The notes under the pieces were generated by a model, which saw only the letters and a program-made list of their open reading frames with translations, was not told the origin of the DNA and ran no database searches. A stretch of 11,682 nt of DNA from JBOGWY01 sp050694015 (lineage in GTDB: Bacteria > Actinomycetota > CADDZG01 > WHSQ01): positions 1 to 11,682 of the forward strand of contig JBOGWY010000050.1 of assembly GCA_050694015.1 (NCBI GenBank), given 5' to 3'. Positions 1-6,594 of the stretch are shown here, piece after piece; positions within the stretch are counted from its first letter, which is position 1; every line of letters starts with the position of its first letter. Position numbers and translations under genes: made by a program.

Positions 1-1
1 C

Positions 2-301
2 CGCGGCTACCGCATCGAGCTCGGCGAGATCGAGACCGCGCTGTACGCCCATCCGGCGATGGTCGAATGCGCCGTCATCCCGGTGCCCGACGACACCGTT
101 ACGAACAAGCTCCATGCCCACGTCGTCGTCAAGGAGGACATCAAGCAGTCCGAGCTCGTTCGCTTCATCAGTCAGCGGGTTCCCCGTTACATGATCCCGG
201 ACGCGTTCCATTTCGAGTCCCTGCTCCCCAAGACCTCCACGGGAAAGATCGACCGTCAGGCCCTCATGAGCCGCGAGGAGGTCCCGAGTAGCGGTCGGTA
301 G
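2..301 (+). CDS. Discrete NRPS-type adenylation enzyme, C-terminal part (5' truncated)
   Basis: This is the C-terminal subdomain of an amino-acid adenylating enzyme; the reading frame is open from base 2, so the gene begins outside the window. The visible part opens with the A8 hinge motif RGYRIELGEIE and ends with the A10 motif PKTSTGKIDRQAL, whose Lys contacts the adenylate. The protein stops about 15 residues after A10 with no fused carrier or condensation domain, so it is a free-standing enzyme. The next gene is a stand-alone carrier protein, its likely acceptor. The A8 wording is that of NRPS-type A domains such as the prolyl-AMP ligases PltF and RedM, more than of fatty acyl-CoA ligases. 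L-proline as substrate is inferred from the neighbours only, because the specificity-code region lies outside the window. Confidence 0.88.
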   Translation, partial: RGYRIELGEIETALYAHPAMVECAVIPVPDDTVTNKLHAHVVVKEDIKQSELVRFISQRVPRYMIPDAFHFESLLPKTSTGKIDRQALMSREEVPSSGR

Positions 302-427
302 AGAAGCAGAGAGAACGCTACGCCGTTCGTCGTAGAGGAAACACGCACCCGTACCCATGCCCGCCGCACCCGGCGTCCCTAGCATCCGAAGCCTGGCACG
401 GCAACGCAAAGAGAAGATCCAAACTAG

Positions 428-434
428 AAGGAGG
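428..434 (+). promoter_or_regulatory. Strong ribosome binding site of the carrier-protein gene
   Basis: AAGGAGG lies 7 bases before the ATG at 442. It is the best Shine-Dalgarno match seen in the window and fixes the carrier-protein start. Such a strong site fits the need for carrier protein in excess of its partner enzymes (inference). The 140-base gap before it (302-441) shows no terminator and no convincing promoter. Confidence 0.75.
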
Positions 435-441
435 CAACAGC

Positions 442-708
442 ATGTCCAACGACACCATCACGCCTGACGCGATCGAGCGTGAGGTCAGCTCGTTCATCAT
501 GAGCGAAGTCATGTTCGAGGACCCGAACGCGACGCTCACCAATCAGACCCAGCTCCTCGAGGGGATCATGGACTCCGTATCGCTCATGCAGCTGGTCGCC
601 TTCATCGAGGAAGAGTTCCCCGTCGAGATCGAAGATGTCGAGATCAACAAGGCGAACTTCTCCACGATCGACTCGATCGCCGGGCTCATCACCTCCAAGA
701 TCGCGTAG
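442..708 (+). CDS. Stand-alone acyl/peptidyl carrier protein
   Basis: An 88-residue acidic protein of the phosphopantetheine carrier family, which holds the acyl group as a thioester on a swinging arm. The attachment motif GIMDSVSLMQL contains Ser45 in the DSxS context, preceded by a QLLE turn, and helix III is FIEEEFPVEIEDVEI, as usual for this fold. The length is typical of discrete carriers such as PltL, RedO and PigG. It sits 140 bases after the adenylation enzyme and directly abuts the acyl-CoA-dehydrogenase-like gene (TAG at 706-708, next start at 709), an arrangement seen in pyrrolyl-carrier clusters. It could also be a more general ACP of an AMP-ligase/hydrolase locus. The carrier assignment is sure; its cargo (prolyl, then pyrrolyl) is inferred. 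Confidence 0.93.
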   Translation: MSNDTITPDAIEREVSSFIMSEVMFEDPNATLTNQTQLLEGIMDSVSLMQLVAFIEEEFPVEIEDVEINKANFSTIDSIAGLITSKIA

Positions 709-1881
709 GTGGCTCGCCGCGTTGCGGCCGCGCCGGACGTCATCGAATGGGTGACCCCGGAGCAGGCCGAGTACTACGAAGAGGTCAAGCGCTTCTCCCT
801 GACGCTCGAGTCGGACTTCCCGAACCGCGACCGTTACGCGATCTTCGATCGCGAGTCGTGGAACCGGTGCGGCGCGTTCGGGCTTCAGGGCCTGCCGGCT
901 CCGGAGGAGTTTGGGGGCGGCGACGCCGACGTCATCACGACAATGCTCGCGCTCGAGGCACTCGGTTACGGGTGCAGTGACGGAGGTCTCGTCTTCTCGA
1001 TCAACGCCCACATGTGGACGTCGGTCGTGCCTATCTGGACCTACGGGAGCGACGCGCAGAAGGCGAAGTGGTTGCGGGGGCTGTGCGACGGCACCTACGT
1101 CGGCTGCCACGCGATCACCGAACCCGAGGCCGGGTCAGATGCGTTCGCGCTCGCGACGAAGGCAACGGAGGTCGACGGCGGCTACGTGCTGAACGGGAAC
1201 AAGACGTTCATCACGAACGCTCCGATCGCCGACCTGCTGATCATCTTCGCCCGCACCTCGGACGGCATCGGCCCCTTCGGGATCAGTGCGTTCCTCGTCG
1301 AAGCCGGCACGCCGGGGATCTCGACGAGCAACGAGCTCGACAAGATGGGCCTGCGAACCTCACCGATGTCCGAGGTGATCCTCACCGACTGTTTCGTGCC
1401 GAAAGAGCACATGCTCGGCAAGCCGGGGCAGGGCGGCGAGATCTTCACCGCGTCGATGCGCTGGGAACGTGCCTGCATCATGGCGAGCCAGGTCGGCGCG
1501 ATGCGCCGCACGATGGAGCGCTGCATCGCCTACGCGCGGGGGCGTCGTCAGTTCGGCAAGCCGATCTCGCAGTACGAGTCGATCGCCGACAAGATCGCCA
1601 ACATGAAGATCGCGATCGACGCGTCGCGCGGTCTCGTCCTTCGCGTCGGCTGGCTGATGAACCAGGGCCGCGACACGACGATGGAGGCTGCGGTCGCCAA
1701 GACCTACGTGAGTGAAGCCAGCGTCAAGACCCACATGGACGCACTGCAGATCCACGGCGGTTACGGATACATGACGGAATTCGGCATCGAGCGCACCCTT
1801 CGAGACGTGCTTGCGTCGACGATCTACTCCGGCACCTCCGAGATGCAGCGGCGCAACATCGCCCGGCGCCTCGGGCTCTAG
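709..1881 (+). CDS. Acyl-CoA dehydrogenase-family flavoenzyme, PltE/RedW-like (carrier-bound prolyl oxidase candidate)
   Basis: A 390-residue acyl-CoA dehydrogenase-fold protein. Visible signatures are AITEPEAGSD (135-144), the substrate/FAD segment ARGRRQFGKPI (276-286) and IHGGYGYM (348-355). The usual catalytic Glu of the YEGT motif is Ser374 (TIYSGTSEMQ), while Glu253 in MRWERAC lies where isovaleryl-CoA dehydrogenase keeps its base. WERAC plus SGTS is also, from memory, the pattern of the L-prolyl-carrier dehydrogenases PltE, RedW and PigA, which oxidise carrier-bound proline to pyrrole-2-carboxylate. Downstream of a lone A enzyme and a carrier this is the most likely role; an ordinary acyl-CoA dehydrogenase or an FkbI-type enzyme is less likely. 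GTG 709 directly follows the carrier stop and lacks a clear RBS, so translational coupling is probable; GTG 751 is an alternative start. Confidence 0.85.
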   Translation: MARRVAAAPDVIEWVTPEQAEYYEEVKRFSLTLESDFPNRDRYAIFDRESWNRCGAFGLQGLPAPEEFGGGDADVITTMLALEALGYGCSDGGLVFSINAHMWTSVVPIWTYGSDAQKAKWLRGLCDGTYVGCHAITEPEAGSDAFALATKATEVDGGYVLNGNKTFITNAPIADLLIIFARTSDGIGPFGISAFLVEAGTPGISTSNELDKMGLRTSPMSEVILTDCFVPKEHMLGKPGQGGEIFTASMRWERACIMASQVGAMRRTMERCIAYARGRRQFGKPISQYESIADKIANMKIAIDASRGLVLRVGWLMNQGRDTTMEAAVAKTYVSEASVKTHMDALQIHGGYGYMTEFGIERTLRDVLASTIYSGTSEMQRRNIARRLGL

Positions 1882-2579
1882 TGAAGGGCATACTGCTCTT
1901 CGTAGCCGGCCTTGTCGCGCTGGCGTGGCAGCTACCGGCGACCGCCCAGGAACGGCCTCGGCCGGTTCCGAGATCTTCATCGGAGGTCCCGATCACGCTG
2001 GAGGCATCCGCACCCAGGGTGACCGCCGGCCAGGAGATAACGCTGTCGGGCGTGCTCCACGCCCCACAACAGGAATGCGTCCGAGGCAAGACGATCTTCG
2101 TGCAGCGGACCGTGCACGGGACCGGCCTTCAGGACGGCTTCACGCTCGACGTGTCCGACGAGGAAGGGAACTTCTCCGGCACCGTCCCCGGGCAGGTGTC
2201 GGCCGATTACGAGGCGATCATGGACAACCGGGGCAGCGATTGCACGGCGGAGTTGTCGAAGCCAGTGACCGTTCTCGTCCGGGTGCGGGTCGGCGCGAGG
2301 GCGGTTTCCGACCGCGTTCCCAAGGGGATGCAGGGTGCGATCGTCGGGATTGTCGAGCCCGGGCATCCGGGCACCCGCGTGACGCTCCAGCGGCGTGCCG
2401 ATGGGACATGGCGCAACATCCGCAGGGCCACCCTCGACGACACCTCGCAGTTCCGGTTCACCTTCAAGGTTTCCTGGAACCGGAGGCGCGTCTTCCGCGT
2501 GATCTGGAAGGCGCAGGACGAGGATCACGTAGCCGGGCGCAGCGCTCGGATCCGCATCCTGTCCGTCCCGCGCCCGTAG
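1881..2579 (+). CDS. Secreted two-domain protein of unknown function, beta-sandwich-like
   Basis: A 232-residue protein starting at a GTG that shares one base with the stop of the dehydrogenase gene. Residues 1-22 form a clear Sec signal peptide (a Lys, a hydrophobic stretch, then ATA-Q, cleavage likely after Ala22). The mature part seems to hold two similar domains, about 36-135 and 136-229, each alternating short hydrophobic strands with turns, as in Ig-like domains. The segment SAPRVTAGQEITLSGVL is typical of bacterial Ig-like or carboxypeptidase-regulatory-like folds. There are only two cysteines, Cys66 and Cys121, both in the first domain and possibly a disulfide. The C-terminal half is rich in Arg. 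No catalytic motif or cell-wall anchor is seen. Co-transcription with the biosynthetic genes is suggested by the overlap; function unknown. Confidence 0.8.
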   Translation: MKGILLFVAGLVALAWQLPATAQERPRPVPRSSSEVPITLEASAPRVTAGQEITLSGVLHAPQQECVRGKTIFVQRTVHGTGLQDGFTLDVSDEEGNFSGTVPGQVSADYEAIMDNRGSDCTAELSKPVTVLVRVRVGARAVSDRVPKGMQGAIVGIVEPGHPGTRVTLQRRADGTWRNIRRATLDDTSQFRFTFKVSWNRRRVFRVIWKAQDEDHVAGRSARIRILSVPRP

Positions 2580-2646
2580 CCGTTATGTCCTACTTCGCGT
2601 ACTCGATCTGGGCACTAGCGAGTCTCCGCGGAAGGATGCAAAAGAC

Positions 2647-2668
2647 CTACGTTGCCGACCGTATGACC
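2647..2668 (+). promoter_or_regulatory. Shared upstream element, copy 1 (CTACGTT-N9-ATGACC)
   Basis: CTACGTT (2647-2653) and ATGACC (2663-2668) recur with the same 9-base spacing at 3322-3343. The first base lies 78 bases before the ATG of the Tat-exported protein. A related 12-mer, TATGTCCYACTT, lies further upstream at 2584-2595. It does not fit a plain sigma-70 promoter. A regulator site or alternative-sigma promoter is possible; the function is inferred only from the repetition. Confidence 0.35.
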
Positions 2669-2724
2669 CACATTGCCCACCCTCCTAGAGTCATGACACC
2701 ATCCACGACCAAGAAGAGGTTCGT

Positions 2725-3213
2725 ATGCCCGAGATAACCAAGGACGTTTCCCGCAGGGATGCGTTGAAGCGTGGGGCTGCCCTGGGCGGAACCCTCCTCT
2801 GGGCCACGCCCGTCGTTCAGAGCATCGGCATGACCAAGGCCTACGCCGCGCACGTAAGCGGCCAGCACGACGACGATCCCGGCCCGTCCTACATCGCGAT
2901 GAACATCACCTCGGGCCAGGGCAGGAACAAGACCGGCTACGCCATCAAGTACGAGGGCTGTATCGCTCCCGAGGACTGCTTCGAGAGCGACCCCGGTGCC
3001 ACCCCGGGCTGTGAGGGGCTCTACGAGGCCGACGGCACCGCGACCGACGGCGACATCCTCGGCTTCCTCGTGGCCGGCCCGCATCCCACCACCGGCTGCG
3101 TGACGATCACGGTTCCGGCGGGTTACACGGTCACCGACTCCGTGATCAAGAAGGGGCAGGAGTGCTGCCCGGGCCCGACGGGAAGCGGAACGCTCGTCTT
3201 CTGTCCCTGCTAG
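2725..3213 (+). CDS. Tat-exported small cysteine-rich protein, function unknown
   Basis: A 162-residue protein with a twin-arginine signal: SRRDALK (9-15, Arg10-Arg11), a hydrophobic stretch to about residue 35, and a cleavage site after AYA (41). Tat export implies that it leaves the cytoplasm folded, perhaps with a cofactor. The mature part of about 120 residues has eight cysteines (79, 85, 96, 125, 147, 148, 160, 162), including a Cys-Cys pair and a C-terminal FCPC. The even number fits either four disulfides or metal binding. No heme motif CxxCH, lipobox or wall-anchor motif is seen. The start is supported by AAGAGG five bases upstream. It is separated from the preceding gene by 145 bases and followed by a strong terminator, so it ends its transcription unit. 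I do not recognise the family. Confidence 0.8.
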   Translation: MPEITKDVSRRDALKRGAALGGTLLWATPVVQSIGMTKAYAAHVSGQHDDDPGPSYIAMNITSGQGRNKTGYAIKYEGCIAPEDCFESDPGATPGCEGLYEADGTATDGDILGFLVAGPHPTTGCVTITVPAGYTVTDSVIKKGQECCPGPTGSGTLVFCPC

Positions 3214-3235
3214 ACAACGCTGCATCTACTCCACC

Positions 3236-3264
3236 GAAAGCGCCCCTTGGGGGGCGCTTTCTTC
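3236..3264 (+). terminator. Intrinsic (Rho-independent) terminator
   Basis: A perfect 11-base inverted repeat, GAAAGCGCCCC (3236-3246) and GGGGCGCTTTC (3251-3261), is separated by the tetraloop TTGG and followed by TT. It begins 23 bases after the stop of the cysteine-rich Tat protein gene. It separates the adenylation/carrier/dehydrogenase block from the hydrolase-halogenase-shikimate block. Because the stem is symmetric with A/T at both ends it may act in either direction. Confidence 0.88.
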
Positions 3265-3321
3265 GCGCTCGCCGACAGTCGATATGTCCCACTTTGGCCC
3301 CGTGGTTACGCCGTATGCGCT

Positions 3322-3343
3322 CTACGTTCCGCGACCCATGACC
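3322..3343 (+). promoter_or_regulatory. Shared upstream element, copy 2 (CTACGTT-N9-ATGACC)
   Basis: This is the second copy of the element at 2647-2668, with CTACGTT at 3322-3328 and ATGACC at 3338-3343 at identical spacing. TATGTCCCACTT at 3283-3294 is the partner of the 12-mer at 2584. This copy sits just after the terminator, where the promoter of the second operon must lie. It is 78 bases before the proposed ATC start at 3400, the same distance as copy 1 from its ATG. Confidence 0.35.
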
Positions 3344-3474
3344 GGAGTAGTTCGCGTGGATAGCTTGAGCCGGACGGACCTCACCCTAGGGAGCGCGCCA
3401 TCACCGCCAAGCGCATCGATATCGACAACGGCATACGCGAGTTCGCATCCTTCTTCGGGCCCGAGCACGATCGC

Positions 3475-4284
3475 GTGTTCGGGACGCTTCACCTCCCGGC
3501 GGATGAGCCCGCCACCGGAGTCGTGGTGTGCGGTCCGTTGCAGGCCGAGCTCCTGCGCAACTACCGGCGCGAGGTTCTTCTGGCCCGACGGCTCGCAGCG
3601 ACGGGGATCGCCGTAAAGCGGTTCCACTACCGGGGCTCCGGGCACTCGGACGGAGCGACCTCGGCCGTCACCCTGCAGACCATGGTCGACGATGCGCTTG
3701 CCGCCGCCGCGGAGCTCGAGCGCAACGGTGTCGGTCGCATCGCGTTCATGGGAACGCGGTGGGGGGCCGTCGTCGCGGCACGCGCTGCCGCCACCCGGGG
3801 CGCGCCGTTGCTCATGTGGGAGCCGGTCATGCAAGCGAGCCGCTACTTCGACGAGATCCTCAGGTTCCGTCTCATGCGCGAGATCAACGAAGATCCCACG
3901 TCGTCGCTGGTGCAGCAGGATCTGATCGACGAGCTGCACCTCACCGGCAACGTGGACGTCCTCGGGCACACCCTCGAGCTGTCGCTGTTCGAGAGCGCCG
4001 CCGGAACGAGCCTTGCCGGGCTCGTCGACGACTCGACGTCTCCGGCTCTGCTGGTTCAGATCGGTGTCGGCCGCAGCCTGCGCAAGGAGTACGTGGCGCT
4101 GGCGGCCGGGATGCGCTCACGGGGAGCCGACGTGACGACCGAGGTCGTCGTCGACCGCGAGGCATGGTGGATCTCCGGCGACCGGTGGCCGGTCCACGAG
4201 ACCCATCCTCCGACCGAGAAACTCGTCGACGCGACCGTGGCATGGGCGACCGCACACCTGACGGCCATGGAGCCCGTGCAGTGA
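3475..4284 (+). CDS. Alpha/beta hydrolase-fold protein, exosortase A-associated hydrolase 2-like; true start probably upstream
   Basis: Alpha/beta-hydrolase fold; 269 residues from GTG 3475. The sequence matches what I know of the 'hydrolase 2, exosortase A system-associated' family: FGTLHLPAD, HYRGSGHSDG (51-60), GTRWGA (93-98), LMWEPVMQASRYFDEILR and a C-terminal WPVHETHPPTEKLVDATVAW. The nucleophile elbow reads G-T-R-W-G with Arg95 in place of Ser or Cys, as in that family (GLRLG), so it is probably not a classical hydrolase. It may act with the next gene, which has a real nucleophile. The frame stays coding upstream of GTG 3475: the segment RAITAKRIDIDNGIREF followed by ASFFGPEHDR extends the conserved N-terminal strand. 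AGGGAG (3388-3393) sits six bases before an in-frame ATC at 3400, so translation may begin there. It overlaps the next gene by GTGA. Confidence 0.82.
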   Translation: MFGTLHLPADEPATGVVVCGPLQAELLRNYRREVLLARRLAATGIAVKRFHYRGSGHSDGATSAVTLQTMVDDALAAAAELERNGVGRIAFMGTRWGAVVAARAAATRGAPLLMWEPVMQASRYFDEILRFRLMREINEDPTSSLVQQDLIDELHLTGNVDVLGHTLELSLFESAAGTSLAGLVDDSTSPALLVQIGVGRSLRKEYVALAAGMRSRGADVTTEVVVDREAWWISGDRWPVHETHPPTEKLVDATVAWATAHLTAMEPVQ

Positions 4285-5204
4285 AGGTGACGAGTGCCCA
4301 CGAGCATCCCGTCTACTTCCCGGTAGAGCGCGACACGCTCTTCGGGATCTTCACGGTGCCGCCGGTCGATCCGAACGGGGTTGCCGTCATCATCCTGTCG
4401 GGCGGCGGAGCGACCGCCCCGGCGACGAACCGCAACCGGATGTCGGTTCATCTCGCTCGAGAGCTCGCCACGCACGGCTACCACACGCTCCGTTTCGACT
4501 ACCACGGCATCGGCGAGAGCACCGGCGTGCTGTCGGGCCCCCCGAAGGTGGACGAGCCTTACCTGGAGGACCTGGCCGGCGCGATCGAGTGGGTGCGGCA
4601 ACGCGGGATCGAGCGTTTCGTGCTGGTGGGTGCTTGCTTCGGCGCCCGTACCGCCCTTTCGTACGCGGCCGATGCACACGACCTCGAGTCGCTGATCCTG
4701 ATCTCACCTCCGCTCCGTGACATCGAGCTGGGCGAGGAAGCCGCCACGCGGCTCGCGCACACGCTGACGTTCCGCGAGTCGGTCGCTCGGGCGTTGCGTT
4801 TCCGCACCCTCAAGGGCCTGTTCCACCCGTCACGCCGTCAGTCGTATCGCCACTTCATCAAGGTGAAGGTCGACACGATCAAGGCGATCGCCCGCACCGG
4901 GTCCACGCCGACCGAGTCCGCGATCAGCTCGCACTTCGTCGACCCTTTGCGGGACCTCGTGAAGCGCGCGCTGCCCGTGAGTTTCATCTACGGCACCGAA
5001 GACTGGCATTACCGCGACTTCGTCACCGCGCGCGAGGGGGGCCTGGGCAAGGTGCTCGAGAAGGGCAGCGCGGTCGACCTCGTCGTGCTCGAAGGAGAGG
5101 TGCACGGGCTCGCGACCGTGAAGGTCCAAGAAGAAGTCATGTCCCTGGTGCTCGAACGTCTCTCTAGCGACGCGAAGCACCTCACCGCCGTTGGATCGAA
5201 CTAA
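4281..5204 (+). CDS. Alpha/beta hydrolase, exosortase A-associated hydrolase 1-like, Cys nucleophile
   Basis: A 307-residue alpha/beta hydrolase starting at a GTG that overlaps the preceding stop (GTGA), with GGAG eight bases upstream. The fold markers are RFDYHGIGEST (71-81) and the nucleophile elbow GACFG with Cys119. Asp241 in YGTEDW and His275 in EGEVHG would complete a Cys-Asp-His triad. A cysteine nucleophile in this type of protein suggests acyl transfer or thioester cleavage rather than plain ester hydrolysis (inference). In Gram-negative exosortase A/EPS loci, hydrolase 1 and 2 lie together near an AMP-forming ligase and an acyl carrier. Here they adjoin a carrier/adenylation block and a halogenase, so a role in releasing or transferring the carrier-bound acyl group is the best guess. 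The substrate is unknown. Confidence 0.83.
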   Translation: MKVTSAHEHPVYFPVERDTLFGIFTVPPVDPNGVAVIILSGGGATAPATNRNRMSVHLARELATHGYHTLRFDYHGIGESTGVLSGPPKVDEPYLEDLAGAIEWVRQRGIERFVLVGACFGARTALSYAADAHDLESLILISPPLRDIELGEEAATRLAHTLTFRESVARALRFRTLKGLFHPSRRQSYRHFIKVKVDTIKAIARTGSTPTESAISSHFVDPLRDLVKRALPVSFIYGTEDWHYRDFVTAREGGLGKVLEKGSAVDLVVLEGEVHGLATVKVQEEVMSLVLERLSSDAKHLTAVGSN

Positions 5205-5214
5205 GGGAGTGTCA

Positions 5215-6540
5215 GTGACCACCGAACGCGAACTGCACGCCGACGTCATCATCATCGGAGGAGGCCCTGCGGGCTCGACCCTTGGAGCCCTGCTGGGCAT
5301 GGACGGGCACAAGGCGTTGATTCTCGAGTCCGACATCCACCCGCGCGATCACGTGGGGGAGTCGCTCGTCCCGGGCAACAACTTCGTGCTGCACCGACTT
5401 GGTCTCCTTGAAAAGATGGAGCAGACCGGTTTCATCCATAAGGAAGGGGTCGGCTGGACTGCTCCCGAGTCGCGGCTGTGGAACCTCGTCGCGATCAAGA
5501 CCTCCGACTTCCCGGCTCCCAACGCGGTGCAGAAGTACAGCTACAACGTCGATCGCCAGTGGTTCGACGCGATGCTGCTGCGCCATGCCCACGAACTCGG
5601 TGCCAAGGTCCTCGAGGGGGCCCAGGTGAAACGAGTGCTGTTCGAGGGCGACCGGGCGATCGGCGTGCGCGTATCGGTCGCGGGTCACACCAAGGACCTG
5701 TACGCGAAGTTCGTCGTCGATGCATCGGGCCGCCGCTGTCTCTTGGGAACCCAGTTGGGCCTGAAGCGCAAGGACGTGGAGTTCAAGCAGTTCTGCATCT
5801 GGAGCTGGTTCAAGGGCGTCGAGGACCCGCCCCCCGGCCACGAGGGCATGGTGATCTTCCACTTCCTTGGGCTGGAACGAGCGTGGGCGTGGCAGATCCC
5901 GATCCGACCGGGAGCGACCTCGGTCGGCATCGTCACCGACAAGGCGGACTTCAACAAGTCCGGCCGTAGCCACGAGGAGTTCTTCGACAGCCTCGTGGCG
6001 CGCAACAAGACCTTCAAGCACGCGATGGCCGATGCCGAGCGCACCCGCGACTGGGAGATCGAAGGCGACTACTCATACCGGATGGACCAGATCGTGGGGC
6101 CGGGCTGGCTGATGATCGGCGACGCGTTCCGCTTCGTCGACCCGATCTTCTCCTCCGGCGTCGACGTCGCGTTGAACTCGGCACAGTTCGCACACGAAGC
6201 GATCACGGCCGTCTGGGCCGGCGCCGACGAGATGACCACGCTTTCCGCCTACGACACCAAGGTCAACAACGGCGTCGACGTCTGGTACGAGACTACGCGG
6301 CTCTTCTACAAGCTCCAGAGCCTCTTCGGGCGCTTCGCGCTCGACCGCCGTTACCGCGAGGCGATCGCTCGTAGCCTCCAGGGCAACCCCTACAACCCCG
6401 TGAACCAGGAACGTTCGAAGTGGATCCTCGGCGTGATGGAGGAGGCCTACGAGGAGGTCATCAACGACCCCAACAACCTCCTGCGGCCGGGCACCTGGAA
6501 GCAGCTGCGGGAAGCCGCCGTGAAGGAGTTGGCGTCGTGA
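5215..6540 (+). CDS. FAD-dependent halogenase, PltA-like (carrier-bound substrate type)
   Basis: A 441-residue FADH2-dependent halogenase. From the N-terminus: the dinucleotide-binding DVIIIGGGPAGST, the FAD motif HVGESLVPG, Lys76 in HKEGVGWTAP (aligned with the catalytic Lys73 of PltA, which carries the chloramine), VDASGR, the halogenase signature WAWQIP (224-229) and GDAFRFVDPIFSSG (302-315). Length and motif spacing match PltA, the halogenase of pyrrolyl-S-carrier in pyoluteorin synthesis; HFLGLERAWAWQIPI and YSYRMDQ strengthen this. The likely reaction is chlorination or bromination of an electron-rich ring on the carrier. The pyrrole is favoured because of the A/PCP/dehydrogenase genes, but a hydroxybenzoyl thioester is possible. 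No flavin reductase is seen in the window. The GTG at 5215 is chosen for AAGGGAG five bases upstream; TTG 5191 or GTG 5209 are alternatives. Confidence 0.87.
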   Translation: MTTERELHADVIIIGGGPAGSTLGALLGMDGHKALILESDIHPRDHVGESLVPGNNFVLHRLGLLEKMEQTGFIHKEGVGWTAPESRLWNLVAIKTSDFPAPNAVQKYSYNVDRQWFDAMLLRHAHELGAKVLEGAQVKRVLFEGDRAIGVRVSVAGHTKDLYAKFVVDASGRRCLLGTQLGLKRKDVEFKQFCIWSWFKGVEDPPPGHEGMVIFHFLGLERAWAWQIPIRPGATSVGIVTDKADFNKSGRSHEEFFDSLVARNKTFKHAMADAERTRDWEIEGDYSYRMDQIVGPGWLMIGDAFRFVDPIFSSGVDVALNSAQFAHEAITAVWAGADEMTTLSAYDTKVNNGVDVWYETTRLFYKLQSLFGRFALDRRYREAIARSLQGNPYNPVNQERSKWILGVMEEAYEEVINDPNNLLRPGTWKQLREAAVKELAS

Positions 6541-6594
6541 CGATGACGCAGGGAGCAGGCGTCGTGACGATGACGCAGGGAGCAGGCGTCGTGA
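6531..6594 (+). repeat. 27-bp tandem duplication spanning a gene junction and start codon
   Basis: Two identical 27-base units (6531-6557 and 6558-6584) plus 10 bases of a third. Each begins GGCGTCGTGACGATGACG and includes CAGGGAG, so each carries a potential RBS and a GTG start. The first unit overlaps the halogenase stop codon. At 27 bases the unit keeps the frame and adds nine codons per copy, giving three in-frame GTG starts (6537, 6564, 6591) for the DAHP synthase. Confidence 0.9.

Noticed and set aside
311..340. Small inverted repeat CTACG-N8-CGTAG in the gap before the carrier gene
   Set aside because: Only a 5-base stem with an 8-base loop and no T-tract; too weak to call a terminator or operator.
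2647..3225. 192-codon - strand frame opposite the Tat protein gene
   Set aside because: Its opposite strand carries a clear Tat signal, RBS and following terminator; the antisense product shows no motif.
3284..3616. 110-codon + strand frame beginning MSHFGPVV
   Set aside because: Ser/Pro/Thr-rich without a pattern, spans the presumed promoter region and overlaps the coding frame of the hydrolase.
3528..4280. Upstream extension of the hydrolase 1-like gene back to 3528
   Set aside because: The part before 4281 is an Arg-rich out-of-frame reading of the hydrolase 2-like gene. The GTG at 4281 overlaps the previous stop and begins the conserved N-terminus.
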